The notes beneath the pieces are model-generated. The model did no database searches. It had not been told where the DNA came from and worked only from the letters and a program-made list of their open reading frames with translations. DNA of 64,000 nucleotides. Source: Roseiarcus sp050012775. GTDB lineage: Bacteria > Pseudomonadota > Alphaproteobacteria > Rhizobiales > Beijerinckiaceae. Each line of letters begins with the position of its first letter. Within the stretch, counting starts at the first letter, position 1. A program made the position numbers and the translations under genes. Where the stretch lies: positions 62,001 to 126,000 of the forward strand of contig JBEKGN010000014.1 in the NCBI GenBank assembly GCA_050012775.1. Direction: 5' to 3'. This document shows positions 51,588 to 60,324 of the stretch, in pieces.

Positions 51588-51902
51588 TCAACGCTTCGGC
51601 CGCTCGCCAAAATAAGCCTCGACGTCGCGGTGTCCTTCGAGAATGTTCACGACCTCGAATCGATCCGCGACGTAACGAAAGAAGATGACGTAGCCTTTGT
51701 AAGGGAAGCTTCGCATATCCGGGCGAAGCTCGGGCCGCGGGCGGCCGACCACGCTATCCAACGCCGCGAGCTCGTGACATTTTGCGCGAAGCCGCCGCAC
51801 GAAGTCTTCGGCCACGGCCACGCTTCCGCTGGCGTCCGCGATATAGGCGAGAATATCGAGAAGGTCGGCGCGGACGGAAGCGAGGAACGTCGCCCGCCTC
51901 AA
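51588..51902 (-). CDS. parE: type II toxin, RelE/ParE family
   Basis: The predicted 104-residue basic toxin has the ParE/RelE fold pattern (DLLDILAYIADASGS, then RPDMRSFPYKGYVIFFRYV and VVNILEGHRDVEAYF). ParE-type proteins inhibit gyrase; a ribosome-dependent RelE activity cannot be excluded. It overlaps the antitoxin gene by four bases (ATGA). The pair is convergent with the end of the cbb3 assembly operon. Confidence 0.87.
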   Translation of the reverse strand: MRRATFLASVRADLLDILAYIADASGSVAVAEDFVRRLRAKCHELAALDSVVGRPRPELRPDMRSFPYKGYVIFFRYVADRFEVVNILEGHRDVEAYFGERPKR

Positions 51903-52150
51903 GCGCCATACCCGTTCGACCGCAACTCGGCGCCTTTGGCCGAAATTGCTGCGTCGAGTTCGGCGTCCGTGACTTCGCCGCCTTCAGCGATCGAGGCGTT
52001 GAGCGTCGCACGCAACGCGAGCAGTTTGGCCTCGCGTTCCTCGACCAGACGCAATCCTTCCCGAACGACCTCGCTGGCCGAGCCGTAACGGCCCTCCCTG
52101 ACCACGCGATCAACGAACCCTTGCCAACGATCCCCAATGGAAACGTTCAT
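51899..52150 (-). CDS. parD: type II antitoxin, ParD family
   Basis: The predicted 83-residue antitoxin has an N-terminal ribbon-helix-helix (MNVSIGDRWQGFVDRVVREG, RYGSASEVVREGLRLVEERE) and a C-terminal toxin-binding tail. It neutralises the ParE-type toxin and should bind its own promoter. A perfect 9-bp tandem repeat at 52193-52210 is a likely operator. GGAG precedes the ATG at 52150 by about ten bases. Confidence 0.88.
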   Translation of the reverse strand: MNVSIGDRWQGFVDRVVREGRYGSASEVVREGLRLVEEREAKLLALRATLNASIAEGGEVTDAELDAAISAKGAELRSNGYGA

Positions 52151-52192
52151 GGCGGCGACTCCGGGATAAATTGCAAAATACGATAACATAAA

Positions 52193-52210
52193 TTGCGCTA
52201 TTTGCGCTAT
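52193..52210 (-). promoter_or_regulatory. tandem 9-bp repeat upstream of parD
   Basis: TTGCGCTAT occurs twice head to tail (52193-52201 and 52202-52210) about 45 bases upstream of the parD start, in an AT-rich promoter stretch. Tandem short repeats are typical binding sites for ribbon-helix-helix antitoxins. Confidence 0.5.
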
Positions 52211-52282
52211 CGGAAATCAATCGTGCGGCGAACGGCCGGCGCTGCGTCGAGCGTATCGGACGCCACCTCGATAGCGGTCGTG

Positions 52283-52636
52283 TCACCGCACTCGCAGCGC
52301 TTCCGTCACCGCCGACGGATTGCGGCCGATCACGATGAGATAGGCGCGGGCCGCGGCGTCGGGGTCCTTGCGGCCCTGCTCCCAATCGCGCAACGTGCCG
52401 AGCGGAATATGGAAGCGCGCCGCGAATTCCTCCTGCGACAGGCCGAGCGCGCGGCGAATGATTTTCGCTCGCGGCGTGCGCTTCATGCGCTTGAAGTCCT
52501 CGGGGGTGAGCGGCTGCGCGTCGGGGTCGCCGAGCGCGGCGGCGTGGATTTGCTCCTCGGACATCGCATCGAGCCGACTCCAGTCGTGCGCTGTTGCCGC
52601 CTTGCCAGTCCTGCTCCTGGTATTCTCGTTGCTCAT
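52283..52636 (-). CDS. XRE-type helix-turn-helix protein, antitoxin-like
   Basis: The predicted 117-residue protein ends in a Cro/XRE helix-turn-helix (IIRRALGLSQEEFAARFHIP, then LGTLRDWEQGRKDPDAAARA). The N-terminal MSEEQIHAAALGDPDAQPLT stretch resembles antitoxins paired with BrnT-type or HigB-type toxins. No toxin gene is recognisable next to it on either side, so it is an orphan or the toxin has been lost. It lies about 130 bases upstream of the parD gene on the same strand. Confidence 0.78.
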   Translation of the reverse strand: MSNENTRSRTGKAATAHDWSRLDAMSEEQIHAAALGDPDAQPLTPEDFKRMKRTPRAKIIRRALGLSQEEFAARFHIPLGTLRDWEQGRKDPDAAARAYLIVIGRNPSAVTEALRVR

Positions 52637-52822
52637 GGGGTTCGGCGCCTCGCGCCGCTATCATGCGAATGGCTTGGTGACAGGGGCTCGTTTCGCCATC
52701 TATCCTCAACTTCGGTTTACCAGCAATATCCGCCCGTATTTCAGCTTGTTATTCACGCCCGATTACGGAATTTGTTACGATTTTCGGCCCGGGAATTGTC
52801 GGGCAACGATAGGACTCCGCAT

Positions 52823-53167
52823 ATGTCAAGCGCCGACAACATACCTGACGATCTCGTTAAAAACTTGATCGATATCATGGCGACGAAATTTGTAGAACAA
52901 TCTTACGATCAAGCACTGAATTGCGCCATTTTCATAAAGCTCATGACCAATAATGATCTCAATCCGCATCGACGCACTGCCGCGCTGACATTCATTCATG
53001 ATTGCGCAAATATTTTGTTGGGCAACCAGACAGCGTCGGCGCAAGAAAAGAATCCAAATCGCGCTTGTTCATTTTGTGGACAACAACCACCGGCGGTCAG
53101 GCTGGGGGCGGGGCCGTCGGTATTCATTTGCAATGAATGCGTCGAAACGTTCGCAAAGGTCTTGTGA
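52823..53167 (+). CDS. stand-alone ClpX-type C4 zinc-finger protein
   Basis: The predicted 114-residue protein has an N-terminal helical part (residues 5-75, no match I know) and a C-terminal zinc finger with C82-x2-C85 and C103-x2-C106 (ACSFCGQQ and FICNECVETF) as in the ClpX N-domain. It lacks any AAA+ module. The composition is noticeably richer in A and T than the neighbours, hinting at transfer. Such domains bind ClpX adaptors or substrates, so it might modulate ClpXP, but nothing in the context proves this. Confidence 0.75.
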   Translation: MSSADNIPDDLVKNLIDIMATKFVEQSYDQALNCAIFIKLMTNNDLNPHRRTAALTFIHDCANILLGNQTASAQEKNPNRACSFCGQQPPAVRLGAGPSVFICNECVETFAKVL

Positions 53168-53416
53168 GAGAAATACCGTGCGATCCGGTTGGAGCGACGC
53201 GTAGGGTTTCGGCGACGCTTTTTGCCTGACGAGCCCAACTCCAAGCGCGCGCGGCTTGCCGCCCCCGGCTACGACGCGCGCAACCGGAAGACCGGCCGCA
53301 ACGCCGGGCAGCTCGCGACGGGCGTGCGTCTTGCGCGGACCGCCCTCCCTTGCCCCCGCTCCCCCGATTTGCCACATAAGACTCGCTCGCGCCCCCTCAT
53401 CCCAAAGGCCACGCCC

Positions 53417-55258
53417 ATGCCCGCTTACCGCTCCCGCACCTCCACGCACGGCCGCAACATGGCGGGCGCGCGCGGACTTTGGCGCGCCACCGGCATGAAG
53501 GACGGCGATTTCGGCAAGCCGATCGTCGCGGTGGTCAATTCCTTCACCCAGTTCGTGCCCGGTCACGTTCATTTGAAGGACCTCGGGCAATTGGTTGCGC
53601 GCGAGATCGAGGCGGCGGGCGGCGTCGCCAAGGAATTCGACACCATCGCGATCGACGACGGCATCGCGATGGGCCACGACGGCATGCTCTATTCGCTGCC
53701 CAGCCGCGAGATCATCGCCGACAGCGTCGAATATATGGCCAACGCCCATTGCGCCGACGCGCTGGTGTGCATCTCCAATTGCGACAAGATCACGCCGGGC
53801 ATGCTGATGGCGGCGCTGCGGCTCAACATCCCCGCGGTGTTCGTCTCGGGCGGGCCGATGGAGGCCGGCAAGATCGTCGCCAAGGGCAAGATCAAGAAGA
53901 TCGACCTCATCGACGCGATGGTCGCCGCCGCCGACAGCGCCGTCAGCGACGAAGAGGTCAAGGTCATCGAGCGTTCGGCGTGCCCGACCTGCGGCTCGTG
54001 TTCGGGCATGTTCACCGCCAATTCCATGAACTGCCTGACCGAGGCGCTCGGCCTGTCGCTGCCCGGCAACGGCACGATCGTCGCCACCCACGCCGACCGC
54101 CGGCAATTGTTCGTCGAGGCGGGCCATCTGATCGTCGATCTCGCGCGCCGCTGGTACGACGAGGACGATCGCAACGCGCTGCCGCGCTCGATCGCGAGCT
54201 TCAAGGCGTTCGAGAATGCGATGACCCTGGACATCGCGATGGGCGGCTCGACCAACACCGTGCTGCACCTGCTCGCCGCCGCGCACGAGGCCGAAATCGA
54301 TTTCACCATGGCCGACATCGACCGACTTTCGCGCCGCGTGCCGGTGCTGTGCAAAGTGGCGCCGTCGGTCCCCGACGTGCACGTCGAGGACGTTCATCGC
54401 GCCGGCGGAATCATGGGAATCCTCGGCGAACTCGACCGCGCCGGGCTGCTCAACCGCGACGTGACGATGGTCCATTCCGAGTCGCTCGAGCACGCGTTGT
54501 CGCGCTACGACCTCAAGCGCGGCGCCGGCGCCTCGACGCGGACGTTCTTCGCCGCGGCGCCGGGCGGCGTGCCGACGCAGGAAGCCTTCAGCCAGGCTTC
54601 GCGCTACGAATCGCTCGACGAGGATCGCGCGCTCGGCGCCATCCGCGACGCCGAGCACGCCTTTTCCCGCGACGGCGGCCTCGCGGTGCTCAAGGGCAAT
54701 CTCGCCGCGGACGGCTGCATCGTGAAGACCGCGGGCGTCGACGCCGGCAATCTCAAATTCGAGGGACCGGCGAAAATCTTCGAGAGCCAGGACGACGCCG
54801 TGCAGGGCATTCTCGCCGGCGAAGTCGTCGCCGGCGACGTCGTCGTCATCCGCTACGAGGGGCCGCGCGGCGGGCCGGGCATGCAGGAAATGCTCTATCC
54901 CACCAGCTATCTCAAATCGAAGGGTCTGGGAAAGGCGTGCGCGCTGATCACCGACGGCCGCTTTTCCGGCGGCACGTCGGGCCTCTCCATCGGCCACGTC
55001 TCGCCGGAAGCCGCCGAAGGCGGCGTCATCGGCCTCGTCGAAGCGGGCGACAGAATCGCCATCGACATTCCCGGCCGGTCGATCCGGCTGCTCGTCTCCG
55101 ACGAGGTTCTCGCGCGACGCCGCGCCGCGATCGCGGCGAAGGGCAAAGACGCCTGGAAGCCCGCCAATCCCCGCAAGCGCCACGTCTCGACCGCGCTGCG
55201 CGCCTATGCGGCCTTCGCCACCAGCGCGGCGCGCGGCGCGGTAAGGGAAGTGCCGTGA
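53417..55258 (+). CDS. ilvD: dihydroxy-acid dehydratase
   Basis: The predicted 613-residue Fe-S dehydratase converts 2,3-dihydroxy-isovalerate (and -methylvalerate) to the keto acids for valine and isoleucine synthesis. Cysteines for the cluster are in CISNCDKITPG and CPTCGSCSGMF, and the conserved ITDGRFSGGT and GHVSPEA segments are near the end. The ATG at 53417 starts the family core. No other ilv gene is near, which is common. Confidence 0.96.
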   Translation: MPAYRSRTSTHGRNMAGARGLWRATGMKDGDFGKPIVAVVNSFTQFVPGHVHLKDLGQLVAREIEAAGGVAKEFDTIAIDDGIAMGHDGMLYSLPSREIIADSVEYMANAHCADALVCISNCDKITPGMLMAALRLNIPAVFVSGGPMEAGKIVAKGKIKKIDLIDAMVAAADSAVSDEEVKVIERSACPTCGSCSGMFTANSMNCLTEALGLSLPGNGTIVATHADRRQLFVEAGHLIVDLARRWYDEDDRNALPRSIASFKAFENAMTLDIAMGGSTNTVLHLLAAAHEAEIDFTMADIDRLSRRVPVLCKVAPSVPDVHVEDVHRAGGIMGILGELDRAGLLNRDVTMVHSESLEHALSRYDLKRGAGASTRTFFAAAPGGVPTQEAFSQASRYESLDEDRALGAIRDAEHAFSRDGGLAVLKGNLAADGCIVKTAGVDAGNLKFEGPAKIFESQDDAVQGILAGEVVAGDVVVIRYEGPRGGPGMQEMLYPTSYLKSKGLGKACALITDGRFSGGTSGLSIGHVSPEAAEGGVIGLVEAGDRIAIDIPGRSIRLLVSDEVLARRRAAIAAKGKDAWKPANPRKRHVSTALRAYAAFATSAARGAVREVP

Positions 55259-55283
55259 GCGCCCGCCGATTGAGGAGATTCCC

Positions 55284-56234
55284 ATGCAAAAGCGAAGACT
55301 AGGCCGCACCGATCTTTCCATCGCCCCGATGGTTTTCGGCGGCAACGTGTTCGGCTGGACGACCGACGCCAAAACCGCGTTCGCTCTGCTCGACCGCTTC
55401 GCTGCGGCGGGCCTCAACGCCATCGACACCGCCGACGTCTATTCGGCCTGGGCGCCGGGCAACACAGGCGGCGAGTCCGAGACGATCATCGGCGACTGGA
55501 TGAAGGCGCGCGGCAATCGCCACGCGATGACCGTCGTCACCAAGGTGGGCTCGCCGATGGGGCCGGGCAAGAAGGGCTTAAGCGCCCGCTATATCGAGGA
55601 GGCGGTCGAAGCGTCGTTGAAGCGGCTGAAGGTCGAGACCATCGACCTCTATCTCTCGCACTGGCCGGACGAGGCGACGCCGCACGAGGAGACGCTCGGC
55701 GCCTATCAGCGGCTGATCGCCAAGGGCAAGATCCGCTGGTGCGGCGCCTCGAATTTCAACGCGACGCAACTTGCCGCCGCGCTCGACGCCTCCCAGGCGC
55801 GGGGCCTGCCGCGCTACGAGGTCTTGCAGCCCGAATACAACCTCTACGATCGCGACCTGTTCGACGGGCCATTACGCGATCTCTGCGTCGCCCAGGAGAT
55901 CGGCGTCATCACCTATTACAGCCTCGCCAAGGGCTTCCTTTCCGGCAAATACCGCGGCGAAGCCGACCTCGGCCAAAGCCCGCGCGGCGGCGGCGTGAAG
56001 GCCTATCTCAATGCGCGCGGATTTCGCATTCTCGCCGCGCTCGACGCCGTCGCGGCCCGGCTCGGGGCCAAGCCCGCCGAGGTCGCGCTCGCCTGGCTGA
56101 TTCAACGCCCCGGCGTCACCGCGCCGATCGCCAGCGCGACCTCTCTCGCCCAGCTGGAGAGTCTGATTCGAGCGGCGACGCTCGCGCTGAGCGGGGATGA
56201 CGTCGCCGCGCTGGATCGGGCCAGCGCGCCATAG
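55284..56234 (+). CDS. aldo/keto reductase
   Basis: The predicted 316-residue NADPH-dependent oxidoreductase of the TIM-barrel family has the catalytic tetrad in place: D and Y in NAIDTADVYS, K in VVTKVG and H in LSHWPDE. The cofactor-binding part has GASNFNATQL and ASATSLAQL. The substrate is not known; such proteins reduce aldehydes, ketoses or quinones. It begins 26 bases after ilvD, behind GAGGAG, and may be in the same transcript. Confidence 0.9.
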   Translation: MQKRRLGRTDLSIAPMVFGGNVFGWTTDAKTAFALLDRFAAAGLNAIDTADVYSAWAPGNTGGESETIIGDWMKARGNRHAMTVVTKVGSPMGPGKKGLSARYIEEAVEASLKRLKVETIDLYLSHWPDEATPHEETLGAYQRLIAKGKIRWCGASNFNATQLAAALDASQARGLPRYEVLQPEYNLYDRDLFDGPLRDLCVAQEIGVITYYSLAKGFLSGKYRGEADLGQSPRGGGVKAYLNARGFRILAALDAVAARLGAKPAEVALAWLIQRPGVTAPIASATSLAQLESLIRAATLALSGDDVAALDRASAP

Positions 56235-56347
56235 CGGCGGCGACGCTCTCGGGTGCGTCCGATGGTCGCGGGCGGCGATCGACTGGAATGATATATGCTT
56301 GCTCGAGGCCGGGTCGCTCCGGCGCCGTTTTGGTTGCGGGCGGGTCG

Positions 56348-57010
56348 ATGGCGTTGCTGGATCTCGAGGCGTTGGAGGCGGCGCCGCTGGTGCGCGATCC
56401 CTTCAACTTCACTGTCGTCAAAGAAGCGATTCGACCCGTGGACGCCGCGGCGATCCGCGACGATTTTCCCGAAATCGAGGATTCCGGGCTGTTGCCCGTC
56501 GAGGCGACGCGCTACGGGCCGCTATTCCGCCGACTGATCCGGGAGTTGCAGAGCGAGGAAGTGGCGCGCGCCTTCTCGGAGAAGTTCGGCGTCAACCTCG
56601 TCGGCCGCCCGCAGATGATCACCGTGCGCGGGCGCTGCGCCGCCAAGGACGGGCGCATCCACACCGACAGCAAGACCAAGCTCATCACCGTGCTGATCTA
56701 TTTCAACGATCAATGGGAGGCTGCGGGCGGGCGGCTGCGGCTGCTGCGCTCGCCGACCGATCTCAACGACATGATCGAAGAGGCGCCGCCGGATTCCGGG
56801 ACGATGATCGCGTTCCGCCGCTCCGACAAATCCTACCACGGGCATGAGCCCTACGAGGGGGTGCGGCGCTACGTCATGATCAATTGGATGACCAGCGACT
56901 TCGCCGCGCGCCGCGAATTGTTCCGGCACCGGCTGTCGGCGCGCGCCAAGCAGGCGCTTTCGCTCTTCAAGCCGCGGCGCGCCGCCAGAGCGGGAGTCGC
57001 TCATGGTTGA
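56348..57010 (+). CDS. 2-oxoglutarate/Fe(II)-dependent oxygenase
   Basis: The predicted 220-residue dioxygenase of the prolyl-4-hydroxylase-like group has the metal-binding HxD at H105-D107 (IHTDSK), a distal histidine near H164-H166 in SYHGHEPY and the 2OG-anchoring arginine at 173-174. It would hydroxylate an unknown substrate with O2 and 2-oxoglutarate. Its end overlaps the start of a second oxygenase by eight bases, so they are translated together. The start at 56348 is preferred over 56288 because the family starts after it. Confidence 0.82.
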   Translation: MALLDLEALEAAPLVRDPFNFTVVKEAIRPVDAAAIRDDFPEIEDSGLLPVEATRYGPLFRRLIRELQSEEVARAFSEKFGVNLVGRPQMITVRGRCAAKDGRIHTDSKTKLITVLIYFNDQWEAAGGRLRLLRSPTDLNDMIEEAPPDSGTMIAFRRSDKSYHGHEPYEGVRRYVMINWMTSDFAARRELFRHRLSARAKQALSLFKPRRAARAGVAHG

Positions 57011-57662
57011 CGCCGCCGCCGTCGCCGCGAGCCTGATCAGCTGCTTCGACCTCAGCCGTTTCCGCGCCGAGCCCTTTCGCTATTGGCTGCTCGAAGACAT
57101 CCTGCCCGCGGACGTCTGCGTTGGGATCGACGCGATTCCCGTCGCGCCGCCCGAGATCGGCGACACGCGCGGCAAGCGCGAGACGCACAACAGCTCGCGC
57201 CTATTCTTCGGCGCGGAAAATCGCGCGCGCTATTCCGTGTGCGACGCGCTCGGCGCGGGCTTTCAGAGCTTGGGCGTCGTCGAGCGCATCGAACTGCTTG
57301 GCGACGTGAAGCTGCGCGAGAGCTTTCTGCGCATCGAATATTGCCTCGACACCGACGGCTTCTGGCTCGAACCGCACACCGACATCGGCGCCAAGCTGGT
57401 CACGATGCTGGTCTATCTCTCCAGCGAGCCCGGAGCTGAGGCCTGGGGCACAGACATTCTCGATTCGCACCTGAACGTGGTCGCTGCCGCGCCCTACCGA
57501 CGCAACGCCGGCCTCCTCTTCATCCCCGGCAGCGACACCTGGCACGGCTTCCGCCGCCGCCCGATCGTCGGCGTGCGGCGCTCGCTGATCGTCAATTACG
57601 TCAAGCCGGAGTGGCGCAGCCGCCACGAACTCGCTTTTCCCGATCGGCTTGCAGGCTCCTGA
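57003..57662 (+). CDS. second 2-oxoglutarate/Fe(II)-dependent oxygenase
   Basis: The predicted 219-residue protein has HxD at H125-D127 (EPHTDIGAK), a distal H181 in SDTWHGF and arginines at 192-193, the full 2OG-Fe(II) set, with a somewhat different fold border from the preceding one. The two are unlike in sequence outside the motifs. Overlapping start and stop with the first oxygenase gene and a strong terminator after it mark a two-gene unit with linked function, perhaps successive oxidations. Confidence 0.82.
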   Translation: MVDAAAVAASLISCFDLSRFRAEPFRYWLLEDILPADVCVGIDAIPVAPPEIGDTRGKRETHNSSRLFFGAENRARYSVCDALGAGFQSLGVVERIELLGDVKLRESFLRIEYCLDTDGFWLEPHTDIGAKLVTMLVYLSSEPGAEAWGTDILDSHLNVVAAAPYRRNAGLLFIPGSDTWHGFRRRPIVGVRRSLIVNYVKPEWRSRHELAFPDRLAGS

Positions 57663-57721
57663 CGCCTCGCCGCCAAGGACTCCCATGCGGCGCGCGAACC
57701 TCCATCGCCGCCGCTTTCCGG

Positions 57722-57762
57722 GCGTGAGGACGATTCGTCGAATCGCCCTCACGCTCTTTTTT
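57722..57762 (+). terminator. Rho-independent terminator after the oxygenase pair
   Basis: An almost perfect long stem (GCGTGAGG..CGATTCG / CGAATCG..CCTCACGC, one A-C mismatch, a one-base loop between the inner arms) is followed by TCTTTTTTG at 57755-57763. This is the clearest intrinsic terminator in the window and ends the plus-strand unit 60 bases past the second oxygenase gene. Confidence 0.9.
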
Positions 57763-57816
57763 GTTTGCGTATGGTCCTTGCCTGGAAACCGGCGTCCGCT
57801 CTCGCGCGATGGCCCT

Positions 57817-60192
57817 CTATTTCGGCGTGAACACGAGTTCCTGCGCGCCCGCGCGCTTCAGATCGTCCTCGCTCCCCGAAAGCGTGATCGATTTGCCGAC
57901 GATCCACAGCGGCGCGAGGTCGCGATAATGCGGCGAGAAAATATGGCCGGATTCGCCTGTCGTGATCACGAAGCGCGAGTTGTCAGGGTCGGAAAGGTCG
58001 TAGATCCCGCGAAAGCCGGCGCCGTGCGTGCGCGCGAAGGGCTGGTCGGCCGGAACCTCGAAGCCGCCGCCGCGGTCCAGCGTGTAGAAGTCGCCGCTCG
58101 AGGGCATGCTGAGGTCGCTGACCCGATCCAGCAACGGGATGTGGCTGTAGACTTTGTGCTGCAGCAGCGCGATGTGTTCATGTCCCCATTTCCATTGGCT
58201 CATGTCGGCGCCGTCGCGCTTGACGACGAGTGCGAGCCCTTCGTCGAGCGCGCGCGCGAGCGTCGCGCGGCAGTCGGGATCGGGCTTGCCCGGCGCGTCG
58301 CACCAGGAGGGATGGTCGCGCAGCAGCGAAATCAGCGTGGTCGCGGCGTAGGGACCTTTCTCGCTCATGGAAAGGCCGACTTTCTCGACGAGCATGATCC
58401 GGTGCAGCGCATTGAGGAAGGCGGTGAAGATCAGCGGCTCGGGGCGATCCTTGTCCGTCACGCCGTCCCAGCCGGCGAGCAGCGCCAGCGCTTGGCGCGC
58501 GCGCTCGTCGCTCGGCGTCACGCCCTTGAGAAACGGCAGCAAATCCTTAGCGGCGAGCGAAACGTGGTCGGCTTGCATCGCGGCCGATGTGTCGAGGCTG
58601 TGCTTGTCGATCGTGTCGAAGAATTGCTGGATGCGCCGCGCGCGAAACGCCTCCTCCCAATCCTGACCGAGGGGCGGCTGGTGACCGTCGGCGACGAGGG
58701 CGTTGTTGGCGTTGAACGCGAATCCGGCCGCAGGATTGTGCAGCTGCGGCCATTGCTCGAACGGAATCGTCCCGATCCAGTCCGTCTGGCCCGACGCGCC
58801 GTCGGTGGGCGCCAGCCCGTCGCCCGATTTGCGCAGCGGCACGAGGCCGGGGCTGATGTAGCCGATATCGCCGGAGACATCGGCGTAGACCAGGTTCTGC
58901 GTCGGCGTCTGGTAGAGGCGCAGCGCGGCGAGAAACTCGTCCCAGTTACGCGCCGCGTTGACGCGCAGGAGGCTCTCGGCGGTCGTGTCCTGACCGCCGA
59001 GCCCGGTATAGGCGAGCGCCATCGCCTTGCCCGCTCCCGCGAGCGCCGCGAGATCCGCGTCGACGTCGGAGAGAACCGGCCCGTGGCGCGTCTCCCTCAC
59101 GTGCAGGGCGACGTCCGCCCCACCTTTGACGTGGATCGTCTCGTCGCGCGTCGCGAACGGCTTGGGCCCGTCGGGCGTGAGATATTGGTTTGCATTGGCC
59201 GGGTCGATCGTCTCGACAAATAGATCCTGAACGTCGGTGTAGGCGTTGGTGATGCCCCAGGCGATGCGATCGTTCTGCCCGAGCAGCACGACCGGCAGTC
59301 CGGGGACGGTCGCGCCCTTGACCGAGCCTTCGGGCGTGACGACGCGGGCGAGGTACCAAAGGATCGGCGCGCCGATTTCGAGGTGGGGATCGTTGGCGAG
59401 AATGGGCTTGCCGGTCACCGTCCGCGCGCCGGAGACGACCCATTCGTTCGATGCGCCGTGCCGCTCGGGCAGCAGCGCTCCGAGTTGGTCGGCCGGGCTG
59501 TCGAGTTCGGCGTGGCTTGGGTTGGCGACGGGGGAGGTCGTGACGGGCCAATCGGCTTGCGGCATGGGGAACAGCCAGCGCGCCTGCTCCGGCGGCAACT
59601 TCTGCAGCAGCTTGGCGCGCAACCCCTCCATCGCGTAGTTGCTGCTGAGCTGGAGGGACATCAGCTTGCCCCACACCAGCGAGTCCGCCGGCTTCCAGGG
59701 CTCCGGCTTATCGCCGAGGATCAGGAACTCCGGCGGCAGCGCGTTCTCATGGGTTTCGAGAAAGGCGTTGACGCCGTCCGCGTAAGCCTGCAGGCGCGCC
59801 TGCGCCCATGGCGAGAGCGCGGCGAAACTACTTTCGGATAGCCGGTAGAAGTCGAGCGTGCGGATGAAGCGATCGACGCCGACGAGGTCGGGACCGGCGA
59901 TTTCGGCGATGCGGCCCTGACCGACGCGGCGCTGAATCTCCATCTGATAGAGCCGCTCGCTGGCGTGGACATAGCCGAGCGCGCGCGCCGCGTCGTCCAG
60001 CGACGGCGCGAAAATATGGGGAACGCCGTAGGCGTCGCGCCAGACGCGCGTCTCCGCGGTCAGGCCGGGAAGGGCGGCGGCGCCGGAATAGGCGGGCATC
60101 GCGCGATAAAAGAGATAGACCCCGGCGACGGCCGCAATGACGACGAGCGCGACGACGAATTTTGCGATCGCCTTCAACAGACGGAATTTCAT
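57817..60192 (-). CDS. penicillin acylase family Ntn-hydrolase
   Basis: The predicted 791-residue exported enzyme has an N-terminal hydrophobic anchor/signal (about residues 8-28). The precursor domains are separated by the autoprocessing site GAS248NEWVVSG, whose Ser becomes the N-terminal nucleophile of the beta-subunit. The family cleaves amides including penicillin G and acyl-homoserine lactones. The substrate here is unknown, but amidohydrolysis of an acyl signal is possible. It is convergent with the oxygenase pair and separated from it by the terminator at 57722-57762. Confidence 0.9.
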   Translation of the reverse strand: MKFRLLKAIAKFVVALVVIAAVAGVYLFYRAMPAYSGAAALPGLTAETRVWRDAYGVPHIFAPSLDDAARALGYVHASERLYQMEIQRRVGQGRIAEIAGPDLVGVDRFIRTLDFYRLSESSFAALSPWAQARLQAYADGVNAFLETHENALPPEFLILGDKPEPWKPADSLVWGKLMSLQLSSNYAMEGLRAKLLQKLPPEQARWLFPMPQADWPVTTSPVANPSHAELDSPADQLGALLPERHGASNEWVVSGARTVTGKPILANDPHLEIGAPILWYLARVVTPEGSVKGATVPGLPVVLLGQNDRIAWGITNAYTDVQDLFVETIDPANANQYLTPDGPKPFATRDETIHVKGGADVALHVRETRHGPVLSDVDADLAALAGAGKAMALAYTGLGGQDTTAESLLRVNAARNWDEFLAALRLYQTPTQNLVYADVSGDIGYISPGLVPLRKSGDGLAPTDGASGQTDWIGTIPFEQWPQLHNPAAGFAFNANNALVADGHQPPLGQDWEEAFRARRIQQFFDTIDKHSLDTSAAMQADHVSLAAKDLLPFLKGVTPSDERARQALALLAGWDGVTDKDRPEPLIFTAFLNALHRIMLVEKVGLSMSEKGPYAATTLISLLRDHPSWCDAPGKPDPDCRATLARALDEGLALVVKRDGADMSQWKWGHEHIALLQHKVYSHIPLLDRVSDLSMPSSGDFYTLDRGGGFEVPADQPFARTHGAGFRGIYDLSDPDNSRFVITTGESGHIFSPHYRDLAPLWIVGKSITLSGSEDDLKRAGAQELVFTPK

Positions 60193-60324
60193 CAGCGCTC
60201 CCCTTTCGCGCGAGACTCGGCGGCTGTCGCGGCGACGACGCGAGTCAAGCGGGTTTGCGCGGGCTTGTCCATGCCTAACCGGCTGAGGCGACGACTCTGC
60301 GACGGCGCGCCGCGGTCGGCTCGC

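Noticed and set aside
53069..55429. Minus-strand frame of 786 codons opposite ilvD
   Set aside because: ilvD is fully supported on the plus strand and this frame has no recognisable motif.
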